This document shows positions 42,775 to 53,453 of a DNA stretch of 64,000 nt, piece by piece; position 1 is the first letter of the stretch, and each line of letters begins with the position of its first letter. Made by a program: the position numbers and the translations under genes. Source of the stretch: Oscheius dolichura (taxonomy: Eukaryota; Nematoda; Chromadorea; Rhabditida; Rhabditidae). The stretch lies in NCBI GenBank assembly GCA_932521035.1, contig OW051493.1, positions 6,634,001 to 6,698,000 of the forward strand. The letters run 5' to 3'. Below the pieces are notes generated by a model. The model saw nothing but the letters and a program-made list of their open reading frames with translations. It did not search any database and was not told the origin of the DNA.

Positions 42775-45700
42775 TCAATAGTAGCCGCCGGCGTTGTCCT
42801 CGTAGTCCATCGGCTGTTGGGCATACTCGTATTGGTAATACTGGAGAGGGAGGGAGTTGGCCTTGGTCAGTGGCTGTTGTTGTTGCTGGATCAACTGAAA
42901 CAAAGACAAAAGTAAGGCAAAAAGGAGTCGGACAGAGTGAGCCCTATGCTGTTATGTGAACGTCACTTTGCTATGACTATTCCCCCTAGGGGTTCCTCTT
43001 CTAGGAGGGGTACTTTCTACCACAGGTCCAGGGACTTTCGCTCACAGGAAACAACCACGGGGGTTGGCGAGTGACTGCGAGTGTTCGTCTTGCCGTCTCC
43101 TAGACTGCTCGAGAGGCCGCCGCGCGCCTATATAGTCGCTTGTGCCCCAGCGGCCGAGAATTTACGGGTGCGGCGGCAGCGGGCTGGCTATCGATACTTG
43201 ATCGCGCCGCTTGTTTTTAAGAAGTTTTTTTTAGCTGATACTCCAAAAAATCAAAGGGGGAAGTCTTCCTAAACCTATTTATTAGGGCGTTAAGGTTCTT
43301 TCATAAGTCACCCCCTCACCTGAGGTTGTGTCGGGTATCCCTGCATCCGGGGCTGTCCATTCCCGTTCGGCATGGGCATTCCATTCGGCATCCCGTTCTG
43401 TACCATGCCATTTTGGACCATTCCGTTCGGGACCATCCCATTCTGCATGTGGTGGCCTCCGTTAGGTATGTTCCCGTTGACATTGGATGGCGGCATGCAC
43501 TGTCCCCCGTTCTGCATCATCGGGTGGCCGTTAATCATCTGCTGTTGTTGTGGCTGGCCCATGGCCGGTGGCGGAGGATAGTTCCCGTTCATCTGTGGCG
43601 CCTGCATCCTCGTCATTTGTGTCGGCTGCTGCTGCGGCTGCATCGGCGGCGGGTAGTTCGGATAGCCCGTGCTAAATCTCTCGTTACTCTCAATCCTCCG
43701 AGTCCCCAACTTTTCAAACGTCGTCACAGCGAACTTGTGTTTGGTGCTTTCGATATAGAAAGTGGGTCTGTCGGCGGAGGGACTCGTCGGTGACGGGTTC
43801 TGTGCCGGCAAACCACCACCGCCGGGCGGCTGTTGCCCGTCGATGGGATGCGCGGCGCTCATGGCCTGTCTCATATCTGAAGCGACGTCTATTTTAGGGG
43901 AGACGGCTATCTCTGACCACTGTACATGTCTGGGGTGAGGGTCACGTTGTAGTCCGGGTCGCAGTCCGTCATCTGGTCGAGGTTGGGCATCGACGAGGCC
44001 GTGCTGATGCTCATGTCGAACTGGGAGACGGCGGCTGGCAGGGAGTTGGAGGAATAACTGAAATATGGGATATTCTAGGGTTTTGAGGGAAATGGAGCAG
44101 AGAATACGGTATAGAACCTACTTGTAAGGAATCGGCTGCTGGCTCTGGACATTTTCCTGGCTACTATAGCTGGAACTGCTCGAGGGGTAGCTGTTCAGGC
44201 TCTCAATAGAGCTGGACGACGCGGAATGGGACATCTGCGGCTCGGACATGCGCCGCTGCGGTGGAGCATCGTTCACCTGACATCTCCTTCATTCAAGATA
44301 TCTCGGAAATGAGACCAACCTGCATAGCCTCCGACCCTAGTGGCTCCTCCTTCAGGAGATCGTGGATCAGACCGTCTGTCATGTTCCCGAAGGAGTCGAT
44401 GAATTGGAGATTCTCCATCACAAGTGTCCCCAACATCTGAAAGAGATTGGCTACAATAATGATTAAGTGTTCCTCACCATAACGGTAGGAATAAAGAGGA
44501 GAAGATTTCCGAAGCGGGAGGAGGCCACCTCCTTGGGATGAGTCTCTCGGACCACGTGGTACAGGGTCTCCTGGATTCGGTCGCGGAGATCGGCTATGGC
44601 TTCGGAGGCCTCCGTCGTCAGGGTTTTGATGTCTGAAATAAATGGGCCTTTTCTTTAAAAGAATGGAACTCACGTGGATTGAGGATGATGATGGCCTTCA
44701 TCAAGGCGAGTTCCTCCTCTTTCAGGTGCATCTTCCGGAAGGGGCGGATAACCTCGTCCAGGGCTCTCTCGGCGAGATTATTAGCGAAGTGACTGGAATA
44801 TTTCTATATCATGGGAAAAGAGAACCACTTACTAGGGTTCATTCCAGTGGGTACAATGCCTGGGAACGTAGCCGAAGTGGCAGAGGCAGATGACATCCTC
44901 CTGTTTGCAGTTCTTGGCTGTTATGGCCGAGAAACTGAAGACCATCAACGGGGCGAAGGCATTCTTCACCAGGGCCAGCTAGAAAAATTGTTATTTGAAT
45001 ATTAAAAAGGGACTCTACCTTGTCATCGAGTCCCTGGATATCCATAAGGTCGAAGAGGTGGTCGACCCAGTCGATGACGGCGATAAGCCTGCGATGTGCC
45101 TCTGCCGGCAGTTCGGACTCTTCAATCTCTCTGTATCCGTCATATCTCATCTGAAAATAGAACTAATAATTGTAGAACACAAAACTAATAGCTACCTCGC
45201 TGCGTTTTCCATCCAGGATGGAAGGATCCTCGAGTGCCCGTCGGATAGAGTCAATCGGCAGAGGGTAGATAGCCTTGGCATCCACCTGGCCGTCCCCGCT
45301 ACCCACCATCAGATCCATGTTCATCAGCTGCATCAGGGTGGTTCGCATGTCAACAGGGAGTTTTCTTAGCCATTCGGCGTCTACTTCACCCTCTTCGTCC
45401 GTGCTCAATTTGGATCTCCTCTGCCGGCCCTGGTAATGACGCCCTGTGGCATCTCGATCCGGCCGGACGGCTACAATCAGACAATGAAATAGAAGAAAGC
45501 TCAAGAAAGACACACCTTTGGGATCCATTCCGACCTCGATGCATTTCTTGAACCGACAGTAGCGACAAGAATTTCGCTCGTGGCGATCCACAATGCATTG
45601 GCCATTATGGCGGCACTGGTACTCTGTGGGACGTTTTAGACTGAAAAATACCGACTTTTCGACTATCCAGAGAGTTTTCTTTGAGGATAAAGTTGAAAAT

Positions 45701-46055
45701 GAGGGTTAAATGAATGTTTTGACTTTAATCAGTACTGTTTCCTCGAGCTGGGAGGTAGTCTGCCCCATATGGAAGAAAACAGCAGCGGAAAGACTCACGT
45801 CCGTCGGAAGAATCCCTTGCAACCAAAGCAGGTAACGACACCGTAATGCATTTTGGCGTTTCCATCTCCACAAACTTTGCAGATATCCGAACCAGGCACA
45901 ACATATTCTAAACCACTTCGTTTATTCCCACAAAGAACAGGAAATATCCCATTTATATAGGGAAAAAGACAAAGAAACGAACTGGAACTGGATCCGGGGA
46001 CTGAATTTCTCCGCAGTAGATTAATCTCCGCGTTTGACTGCTCCGATATGGGCAT
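42775..46055 (-). CDS. Nuclear hormone receptor (HNF4-like DNA-binding domain)
   Basis: A zinc-finger transcription factor. The start [20 protein letters not shown] sits directly behind ctcttcttccag. The DNA-binding domain has all eight cysteines: [20 protein letters not shown], the P-box [31 protein letters not shown] and [15 protein letters not shown]. The C-terminal extension ([18 protein letters not shown]) is followed by a ligand-binding domain of helical exons ([35 protein letters not shown]). A long Gln/Pro/Met/Asn-rich tail ([20 protein letters not shown]) ends in DNAGGYY. The P-box and the [17 protein letters not shown] block resemble nematode HNF4-derived receptors; I do not assign an individual member. 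The last intron (42895-43319) hosts an RNase MRP RNA gene. Confidence 0.92.
42919..42923 (-). terminator. Pol III T-run terminator of MRP RNA
   Basis: Five T on the minus strand directly after the P1-closing CCGACTCC, the usual pol III stop. Confidence 0.7.
42920..43103 (-). ncRNA. RNase MRP RNA
   Basis: The minus strand contains GAAAGTCCCTGGACCTGTGG (43039 downward), continuing TAGAAAGTACC. This matches the conserved CR-I region of MRP RNA (GAAAGUCCCCGGACC) rather than that of RNase P. Near the 3' end ACAGCATAGGGCTCA fits the CR-V side of the pseudoknot. The termini can pair (GGAGACGG at 43100-43093 with CCGACTCC at 42931-42924, one mismatch) to form P1. A TATA lies about 30 nt upstream, a PSE further up, and a TTTTT run at the 3' end, so it is a type-3 pol III gene of about 180 nt. 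The ends are inferred from these signals. Confidence 0.85.
43128..43135 (-). promoter_or_regulatory. TATA box of MRP RNA gene
   Basis: Minus strand CTATATAG about 25-33 nt before the inferred RNA 5' end. It is present here but absent at the two U1 genes, the expected switch between pol III and pol II PSE promoters. Confidence 0.75.
43151..43171 (-). promoter_or_regulatory. Proximal sequence element of MRP RNA gene
   Basis: Minus strand GCACCCGTAAATTCTCGGCC followed by G, sharing GCACCCGTA-A-TCTCGGC with both U1 promoters, and placed about 50 nt upstream of the RNA start. Confidence 0.8.
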
Positions 46056-49000
46056 CTGGAAGAAGAGAGGCTCTTTTAAAGGTCTAACAATGGAGAAAAA
46101 GAAATATTGAAGAGAAGTGGAGATCCGCTAGACAAACAGAGAGAAACTCTAAGGGGGCGAGGGGGGAGGCGAGTTTCAGAGAACAAAAGGCAGATCAATC
46201 GATAGAGACAAGAAAAGCGGCTTGATAATAAGCGACCGGGAAGAAAGCGCGGAAACCGATGGCTAGAGATGAGTCAGATGCGGTGGGGGTCCTTATTTTT
46301 ATAGTTATTAATGGACAGAGTGGGTAGTGGACGGCGGGACGGAGGCCGTGAGAGTTTTTTGGAGGAGGGATAAGGGGGAAGTTGACTGGTGTTCAGACAA
46401 GCAGGCGGAGGACAGGGAAAGGGCCAGGGACGAGAAGGGAGGATGGGGGCAGATAGGCCTAGGGACTGTTCTTTTTAAAGGAAAGTAACGCGGTACTGTC
46501 AGTTGCTATAACCGTGAAAACAGTCAGTCAAAAGTGCCAAAAATCTCCCAAAACAAGTCAATATCATTGTCGACATTTTGATCTTGTTTTGAGTGCCGGG
46601 ACACGCCTCCTTTCCGGCCCCAAGTCTCCAAGAACATGAGGTGCTAAAAGAGTTTTACGATCACGCGCGACGCCGTCTGTCTCTCTCCCTCTACACCGCC
46701 TGCAGGGGAAGATGAACTCCGCCTCTGACATCACCCCAAAAGGAGAAGAGAAGGGACAGGCGAAGCACCTGACACGCACCACACACATGTAATTCGGGGG
46801 GAGAAACTGGAATAGCCAGGTGACGAGGATACGGCGACCTCTGAACTAGGGGGACAGTCAAATATAAACAAAAATAAGGAAGAGAAAGCGGATAAGTGGG
46901 GGTCGAATTGGCTGAATTGTTCCCGTGGGAAACTGGAAGAAGTCACCTGTTTAGGGAGGAGCTCGACCCCGAGAAGGAACTGTGGTCGCGGCGAGAGAAC
47001 ACTGACCTTTCTATAACCGGGGAAGAGGGGATCACTGGTTAAAATAGTCAATTTCGGGGCAGATGGCTGTAAGGGGGTGCATCCCCCCTTTGGCTGGCTC
47101 TGATGCATTCTAATGGACCCTCTGGTCTATTAATGACAGTAAGAGCCAGACAAAAGTGTCAGCCGGCTAGTTCCCCGGTTTGCAGTAGCCTAGCGGCTGC
47201 AACAGCCCGCGAACCCTGTGTGAACTGCATTTATTCAGAATAGATGCACGAAATTTGGGTGGGTGTAGCGGTGACGCGAAAAATAATATTAACGCTGGAG
47301 TTTTGTCAGACAGTTTTCACAAAGATCACGACGCTTAAAAAGAAAAATTTATTCCCCAAAAAAAGTGTCAAAAACAGTGAGAAAAGTGGTGGAGCAGTCG
47401 ACGGGCCGTTTTCTTGACTCTTTTCTCTAAAATGGGGATAAAAAGACGGGTAAAAGACTCCCGACACGGAGACAATAGCTCAAAATGAGCTAGAGATCAA
47501 CGGGGAAGGGAAGGGGGACAGTTCGCCCCTCGTAATCAGTTGATAAATAGCGACAGCAGAGATCAGGCGCCAAACTTGTCTCTTCTTCTCGTTTCGCTGG
47601 GAGATGAGAGCTCAACCCGGCGATGTCTCCCGGGCTGATGTGTTTTGACAAGGGGACACGGAGACGGAAGGCACTGGACTCTTTTGCCCTGCTTTGAGGG
47701 AGCATTAGCCTCTTATAGCCAAGTTTTGTAGTCAGGAAGCGGTTGGAAGGGGGTCGGCTCTATTTATAGAGAGCCTGAACCAGTTTATACCATTCTCCGG
47801 GGCGGGGAGGATCATCCGAAGGAGGGGGCCCGGGTCACAGCCACTCGTTACATTATACAACCTATTTTCTATTAAAAGATCAAGGAAAAGGGGCCGTTTC
47901 CCAGGTGGAAATATCAATAAAAAGGGGGCTCAATGGAATCGGACATGGAAGTCTGGGCACATAGACGACGACCTTCTTCCATCCCATTGATAACCAGACC
48001 AAAAGACGCGTTCCCATTGATTTTGGGAGAAGAAAAATAGACAAATTCTTGTTTGTCAGGGTGGAATTTGTAGGGGAAAACTCCGAAAAATGGAGGGAAA
48101 AGCGGCGGTACAAGAGGAGTTGGCCTGTGGCGGCGGGACGATTGAAATTGGATAAGAAGAAGCACAATAACTGTCAAAATAAGTGAATTCTACTCTCAAA
48201 AATGCCCATTGTTCCCTATTTTCCCGGAGAAAGAAAAAGAAGAAAAGATAATGACTACAGTAGGCGGCGGAACAGTAAAGATATGAGACTACCCCGTTCA
48301 GAATTAACGACTCCGGGGAGTTCAAACTCTCAGTTTCTCTCTCTTCTCTCTCCCCCTTCTCCTTTTCATAATTTCCTGTTAATAAACAAGAGAAAACGAG
48401 GCCGGTCACATGGAAAAGGAACAAAAGTGTGGCGGTGGCATGTGTTGCCGGGTAGATGAAGAAGAGAGCCGCTCTGCCCGGTGGTTTTACACAGTCAGCC
48501 GGGAACCGACTGGATCGATAGCCGAACTCTCTCTTCTCTCTTCTCCCGTCTCTCGCCTTTTAACTATTTGTTATGGATTATAGGAGGTAATCCCTAAGGG
48601 CGAGAGGAGCAGGGAGACCCGGTAGGAGCACGGGTCACGTTATCACCGGGTGCTCCCCCGGAAAATGGCAGATAGAGGAGGACGTCACAGAATTGTTGGC
48701 AGTTCACGAGGGCCAGGAGAGACGTGAAAAATGACAATTTTGGAGGGAATTAGCTGGCCAGGCAGCCCTACAGTAGCCAGCCGGGACTGTATTTCCTGTG
48801 TTTTTCTACTTGAAATGCTCTAAATTCCAGGATATTTTCGACTATCGTCGCCTTATCTTTTCATTGAAAAAACCGGTCTTCCCTGTCATTTTCACCTAAA
48901 TAAGGAAACAGAGAGGGCCCATCCCCGTTATCGTGGAATAACCGAAGAGGAACATTTCGATTTCTGAACTCTATCGACTACAAAATATTCTACAATTAAA

Positions 49001-49801
49001 AACAAAGAATAATTAATGGGATACTGTAAGATTCTCCAGGATACGGCAAGTGGCTGGCTAATTAAATGGACTGCCGCCCTCTGGCCACTGAGATGGCGGT
49101 ATTCTATCGTAAAAGTAAACTGGCCGCCAATCTCAAAGACTAAAATGACATCAGGGTCAACAAGGAGAAGGCGAAAGAGAAATGGGTCTGGTAGGTCGCC
49201 CGCCAGGCCGTCCTCCCCCCTGAATAGGGGGGAATTCACGTGTCTCCGTGAACCCTGTTTGCATGGGGTGGAAAGTCTCTCTCCGGCGGTACAAATCTAA
49301 CGTGTTTCGGCAGGGGAGGATGATGTCTGATGTGGTGGCAACTGCAGTAGGCCGAAAGTCGAGGCCGGCAGCCGGTATTTGTACTCCTCGGAGAGGCGGC
49401 CGAGGGAGACACAGTGGCGGAGCCGTGACCTCTGACTCCCGGGCCGATCATCTCTCACCTAACGAGAGATAAGATAGGGCCAGGGATATAGATCTCCCCT
49501 CCATAAACAAAGAGTGATCTGGGTCAGACAGACAGTGGGGCAGGGGCCATGGGAACGGGGAGGACAGGGACGAGTCTCCAAGAAACTACTGGAACTGGCT
49601 ATGGTTGTAGACGGACACGGTGGATCCTCGGATGGAGTGGATTATACAGAGAATTATCGGGGAGGATGAGTATGAATCCGTCTAATTGGATAAAAAGATA
49701 AGGAGAGTTAAGACCAAGATGGGCGGCCCTTCTGACAAATTGGTTTGACCTCGACAGCCGCGTCGTCGGAGAGCAGCGAAGCCACACCAACAACACACAA
49801 C
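46056..49801. other. Gene-poor region upstream of the receptor and LECT2 genes
   Basis: 3.7 kb with no supported exon. It has purine-biased stretches on the plus strand, several small hairpins (aagggggtgcatcccccctt at 47071-47090; tcccccctgaataggggggaa at about 49213) and TACNGTA palindromes (48258, 48772). It probably contains promoters for the two flanking divergent genes, perhaps with 5' non-coding exons. Confidence 0.4.
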
Positions 49802-51405
49802 ATGCTCACCCTGTGGTGGCTCGTTTCAGCTGTTCTACACCATGGTAAGTATTACTTTTTGAGGGGTTTATCCATTCCGATAACATAATCTTCCCCTCCA
49901 AGTCATTCGATCATTTTGACCTATTCTAGTCCACACAAAGCCGTCCTCCCTACCTCCAGCTTCATATTCCCTAGCAGTTGAATAATCTGTATTTATTCTA
50001 CGGCCGTTAGAACCGCCACTTCTTACTGTATCTATTGTAGAAAGAAGCAAGCATTCCCTAGTGAACTCCTCCTCTTTTTGTTTTTCTCTCTCTCCGTGGG
50101 GAGGGATGCGATGTGTTCGCTTGCTCGGTTGCAGGCGGCAGCTGCTCTGCCGGTATTATTTATAGTTTGGGCTTGTCACCCACCCAATAATCAGGGAAAA
50201 AACAAGAAATTCAGCGTATGGATTGGGTTGTATGAAGCCTGTCTGTGACGGGAATGAGAAGAATGAGTTGAGAGCCTGCCCCGGCCCGGATGGCACCTGT
50301 GGCAACTACCGATCTATTAGGTATGGGACTTTTCCACTCGAGACACAGGGGGATATGTTTAGGTATAGTGGAGAGATCATCGATGGAATTGACATAAAGT
50401 GCGAGAAGGGCCGGGTCGTCCGGGCTCCCTTCGACGGCGAGATGTACTTCTGGAGACCGTTCGGCAATTCGAAGGACAAGAAATGCGCCGACCAGGGAGT
50501 TCGGATCGAGGGAACCGGACAATGGAGGGGTGAGCTGTCTAACTGAAGCTCTACCTCCCCCTTCCAGGCTACACTGCCCACATCTCCTCGATAAAACTCA
50601 AATTCTATGGAGGATACGTCAAGGCCGGGCAGGAGATCGGCACCTCCATGGACAGGAACTGCTTCATCCCGTCGTTCCAAAGCGAAGTCGAGTCCCACAT
50701 CGAGATGCGCCTCTTCAGAGAGGGACGGGCCATCGACCCCACCTACCATCTCCAGAATTGTAATTCTATTGTTTTCTCTCTAAAAGAGGCGATTTAGGCA
50801 TGTGTACAGGGCAGATCTGTGAGTCGAACAGTCGAAACACCCTGCTGAAGGAGGCCTTCCACTCGGACAAGAGATACAACGGGGTCAGGGGCTGGGACCT
50901 GGAATGTGCCCAGATCGACGAGCCGGGCGAGGGCAAGCGTGTTCCCCTGATCTATTCCCCCATTGACGGGGAGACCATCGGACGGTAGACAGCCACAGTT
51001 ACTCAGCTCTTCATCTTCTGTTCAGGACCCGGCTGAATTATGACACCAATTCACAGTATGACGGATGCGAGAACGATGGAGTCTTTGTCGTGGGAACTGA
51101 CAACTGGATCGGTAAGACATAAAAAACGAGAAAACATGGGAAATATTCCAGGATTTGAAGTGAAATTGTATAATGTAAAGGCGAGAAATGATCTCGGCTT
51201 CGGAAGGAAGCACATCGTGCAGGGAGAGCCGATCGGGATGAGGATGAACTGCTCCAGCAGCCCAGACTCTGTCTTCATGGAGGTATCCCCCCATTTGGCT
51301 GTCTAATTGTGGCTGTTTCAGTTCCGTTACCAGGGCCGAGTCGTCAATATTACCGATGTCATAACAGCCGAAAAGTGTCAACTTCCCTCCCTTCCCGACC
51401 TCTAA
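49802..51405 (+). CDS. lect-2: Secreted protein with two tandem LECT2 domains
   Basis: Exon 1 encodes a signal peptide (MLTLWWLVSAVLHH). Domain 1 follows (about residues 18-165): CDGNEKNELRACPGPDGTCG, DGIDIKCEKGRVVRAPFDGE, GVRIEGTGQWRGYTAHISSI, KAGQEIGTSMDRN and SEVESHIEMRLF...DPTYHL. Domain 2 repeats the pattern: CESNSRNTLLKEAF, WDLECAQIDEP, LIYSPIDGETIGR, DGVFVVGTDNWIGFEVKLYN, VQGEPIGMRMN. LECT2 proteins are extracellular with an M23-peptidase-like fold. Of the usual zinc ligands, domain 1 keeps the Asp (DGID) and a late His (ESHIE) but lacks the first His, and domain 2 lacks the histidines, so zinc binding is probably lost. In C. elegans LECT-2 helps pattern sensory dendrites. Small introns interrupt both domains. 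Confidence 0.88.
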
Positions 51406-51650
51406 ATGTCTTATTCCGCCCTGTCGTCTAAAAATAAATAAAATTTTACGATCTCCTGTACAAGACACGTGTACCACGCCCTCTTTAGTCAAGAAATAGA
51501 GGGGTCCAGTCTCTCTTTGAATTTTTTCTTGGCCCGTTTCGTGTGTGGCTTCCAAGACTGTTTGTCCCGCTCATTAACGATCTCACGGCTATATAAGCCT
51601 CCCGACTTTAGGACGGAGAGGACCACATCCACAACAAAAGCTAGCCGATC

Positions 51651-52309
51651 ATGATGGCCAGGTGATTCTTAGTTTAGCTCTAATTAGACAAAAAACTTTC
51701 AGATTATTTATTTTCTTCTCGTCTTTTATTATTCTCGATGCTTTTACCACAAGTTATTCTCCCTCAAATATGGGAGGAGCCATTGGTTGTGTCGTTACGG
51801 TAGTTTTGCCCCTTTAACTTTAAAAAAAATCATACAATTTAGGGTAACAGACTCTTTTCTGCTGGTAATTTTGTCCGAGAATTGAATACAGCTGAAATGG
51901 ACCAGTTGGCAAAATACAAAAAAGATTTAGCTAATTTCCAAAAGGTTTTTTGAAGAAAATTTTAACGAAAGATCCTCAGAAAATTGATGAAGCCTTTGAT
52001 AAAGCGGAAGAAATTGAAAAGAATAATTCCACTGCTCCTCCTATGCCTGTGCGGCCGACAATGCCTGGCTTTTGTTCAGGTCCTGATACTACCCTCTATA
52101 TTTTCGGTGGATGTACCGTACAAGTGAGCCGAAAAAACAGTAGCAAAAAATATTTTCAGAATAACAAAGTCTACGTAGGAAAAACGTGGGCCAGAGACCT
52201 AAACGAGGTAGAGAAGAAGAAACTAACCGAATTCATTGCTAAGATGGGCAAAGAAAACAAGGTTCCAACTGATCTCCAGAAAGGACTTGATTTCTGTACC
52301 GAATTTTAA
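51651..52309 (+). CDS. Pepsin-inhibitor-3-like (aspin-type) secreted protein
   Basis: Tiny exon 1 (ATGATGGCCAG) is spliced to a hydrophobic signal peptide (LFIFFSSFIILDAFTTSYS). Two inhibitor-like repeats follow: GCVVTGNRLFSAGNFVRELN with a helix DQLAKYKKDLANFQK, and, after a Pro-rich linker (PPMPVRPTMPGFC), IFGGCTVQ spliced to NNKVYVGKTWARDLNEVEKK. The strand-strand-helix 'GC.V..N.L(F/Y)....(V/A)R.L' pattern is that of the nematode aspartic-protease inhibitor PI-3. The family is essentially nematode-restricted, which is one of the best clues to the organism. The second repeat is closer to typical members. The target protease is unknown. Confidence 0.85.
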
Positions 52310-52429
52310 TACATTCCATTAACAATTTGTCATATTAATAAATTTTATTTGATCTTTTTCTACTTCATATCTATATGTACACGTAAATATCTGGAAATTT
52401 CTGTAGCGTAAAATATTGTATGCACATAA

Positions 52430-53319
52430 TCAATTCCAGTCACGGGCAAGCTGTGATTGATAACCGGGAACAATGGTGGAAAGAGCTATATCCAGCATAC
52501 AGGCGGATAAACCCCATAAATGAACTTCTTCATGAACATATGCTTTTTCACTTTGAAAATGTACCTGTAATTTTTCAAATTATTGATTTAAAGCCCATTG
52601 CCTTAGCATTTGTTGACTTAAATACGGGAAATCTCATTTTCAGATTTAGTTTAGTATCTTTGAAGCGGGTATAGCCAGCTGTTCCACAAATTTCATCCAC
52701 AGGTAAGCTCATTACTATGTGCACCTAGAATAAGATAAGCATTTAACAACAAACAAACCTCGCCTTCGTTGACCTTTAATCTGCTTAAAACATTGTTGTC
52801 TTTAATAATTCCTACAATTGGTGTCACTGCTGTTTTCGGTGTGACAAAAAGTGGGTCCATTGCTCCCCATACGTCGACATCTGATTTATTTATACCTATT
52901 TCTTCTTCCATTTCTCGTAATGCCGTCTAAGCATAATAAAAAAATAGAAACTGCTTTAAAAACAGTGAAACCTGCTCCATAGACTCATTTGCTTCGCATT
53001 TTCCACCTGGAAAGCATATTTCACCTCGGTGCGCCCGTAAAAGATTAGAACGTTTAGTGAGAAGTATTCGACCGGTACCATTGTCATCTATGAATGGAAT
53101 AAAAACCTAGGAAGATTTTTATTTAATCATAAATGTTCTAACCGACTGAATAGGCTTCATCTTCTTATTTGCCAAGCGGATATGTTTTATTAACGGTTCC
53201 TCTTCTGTTCTTGTGTTTAGCTAATTGAATCTTCTGAGAAAAAACGGTAACGTACTCACCTTGCTTACGAATAAATCCCTAGCTTGATTGCCAAACCGGC
53301 ATATTGCCCGGTTGTTCAT
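52430..53319 (-). CDS. Nudix hydrolase, CoA diphosphatase type (NUDT7/NUDT8-like)
   Basis: The Nudix box GGKCEANESMEQTALREMEE with EIGI follows G-x5-E-x7-REUXEE-xGU exactly. Upstream is FVFIPFIDDNGTGRILLTKR followed by LRAHRGEICFPGG, the 'RxHxGxxxFPGG' feature typical of CoA pyrophosphatases. Downstream, MRFPVFK and VHLWGLSACMLDIAL match the family's 'WG.TA' C-terminal block. The start is MNNRAICRFGNQARDLF behind gttttgcag. The end QLARDWN shows no clear peroxisomal tripeptide. These enzymes split coenzyme A and acyl-CoA to phosphopantetheine and ADP. It lies 135 nt downstream of SRD5A3 on the same strand. Confidence 0.87.
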
Positions 53320-53453
53320 ACAGAATCTGCAAAACTATTAATTCTATTTAAAATGAAAGAAATATTCGAAGGAAACCATTACACAATAACAAAGAATTTA
53401 TAAATAAATTTACTGCATTGTGATATGTATAAAATTACAACTGATGATATGCG

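Noticed and set aside
42920..43103. RNase P RNA as an alternative identity for the MRP gene
   Set aside because: The CR-I sequence is GAAAGTCCC-GGACC, typical of MRP, not the GGAAGGUCNGAG form of RNase P.
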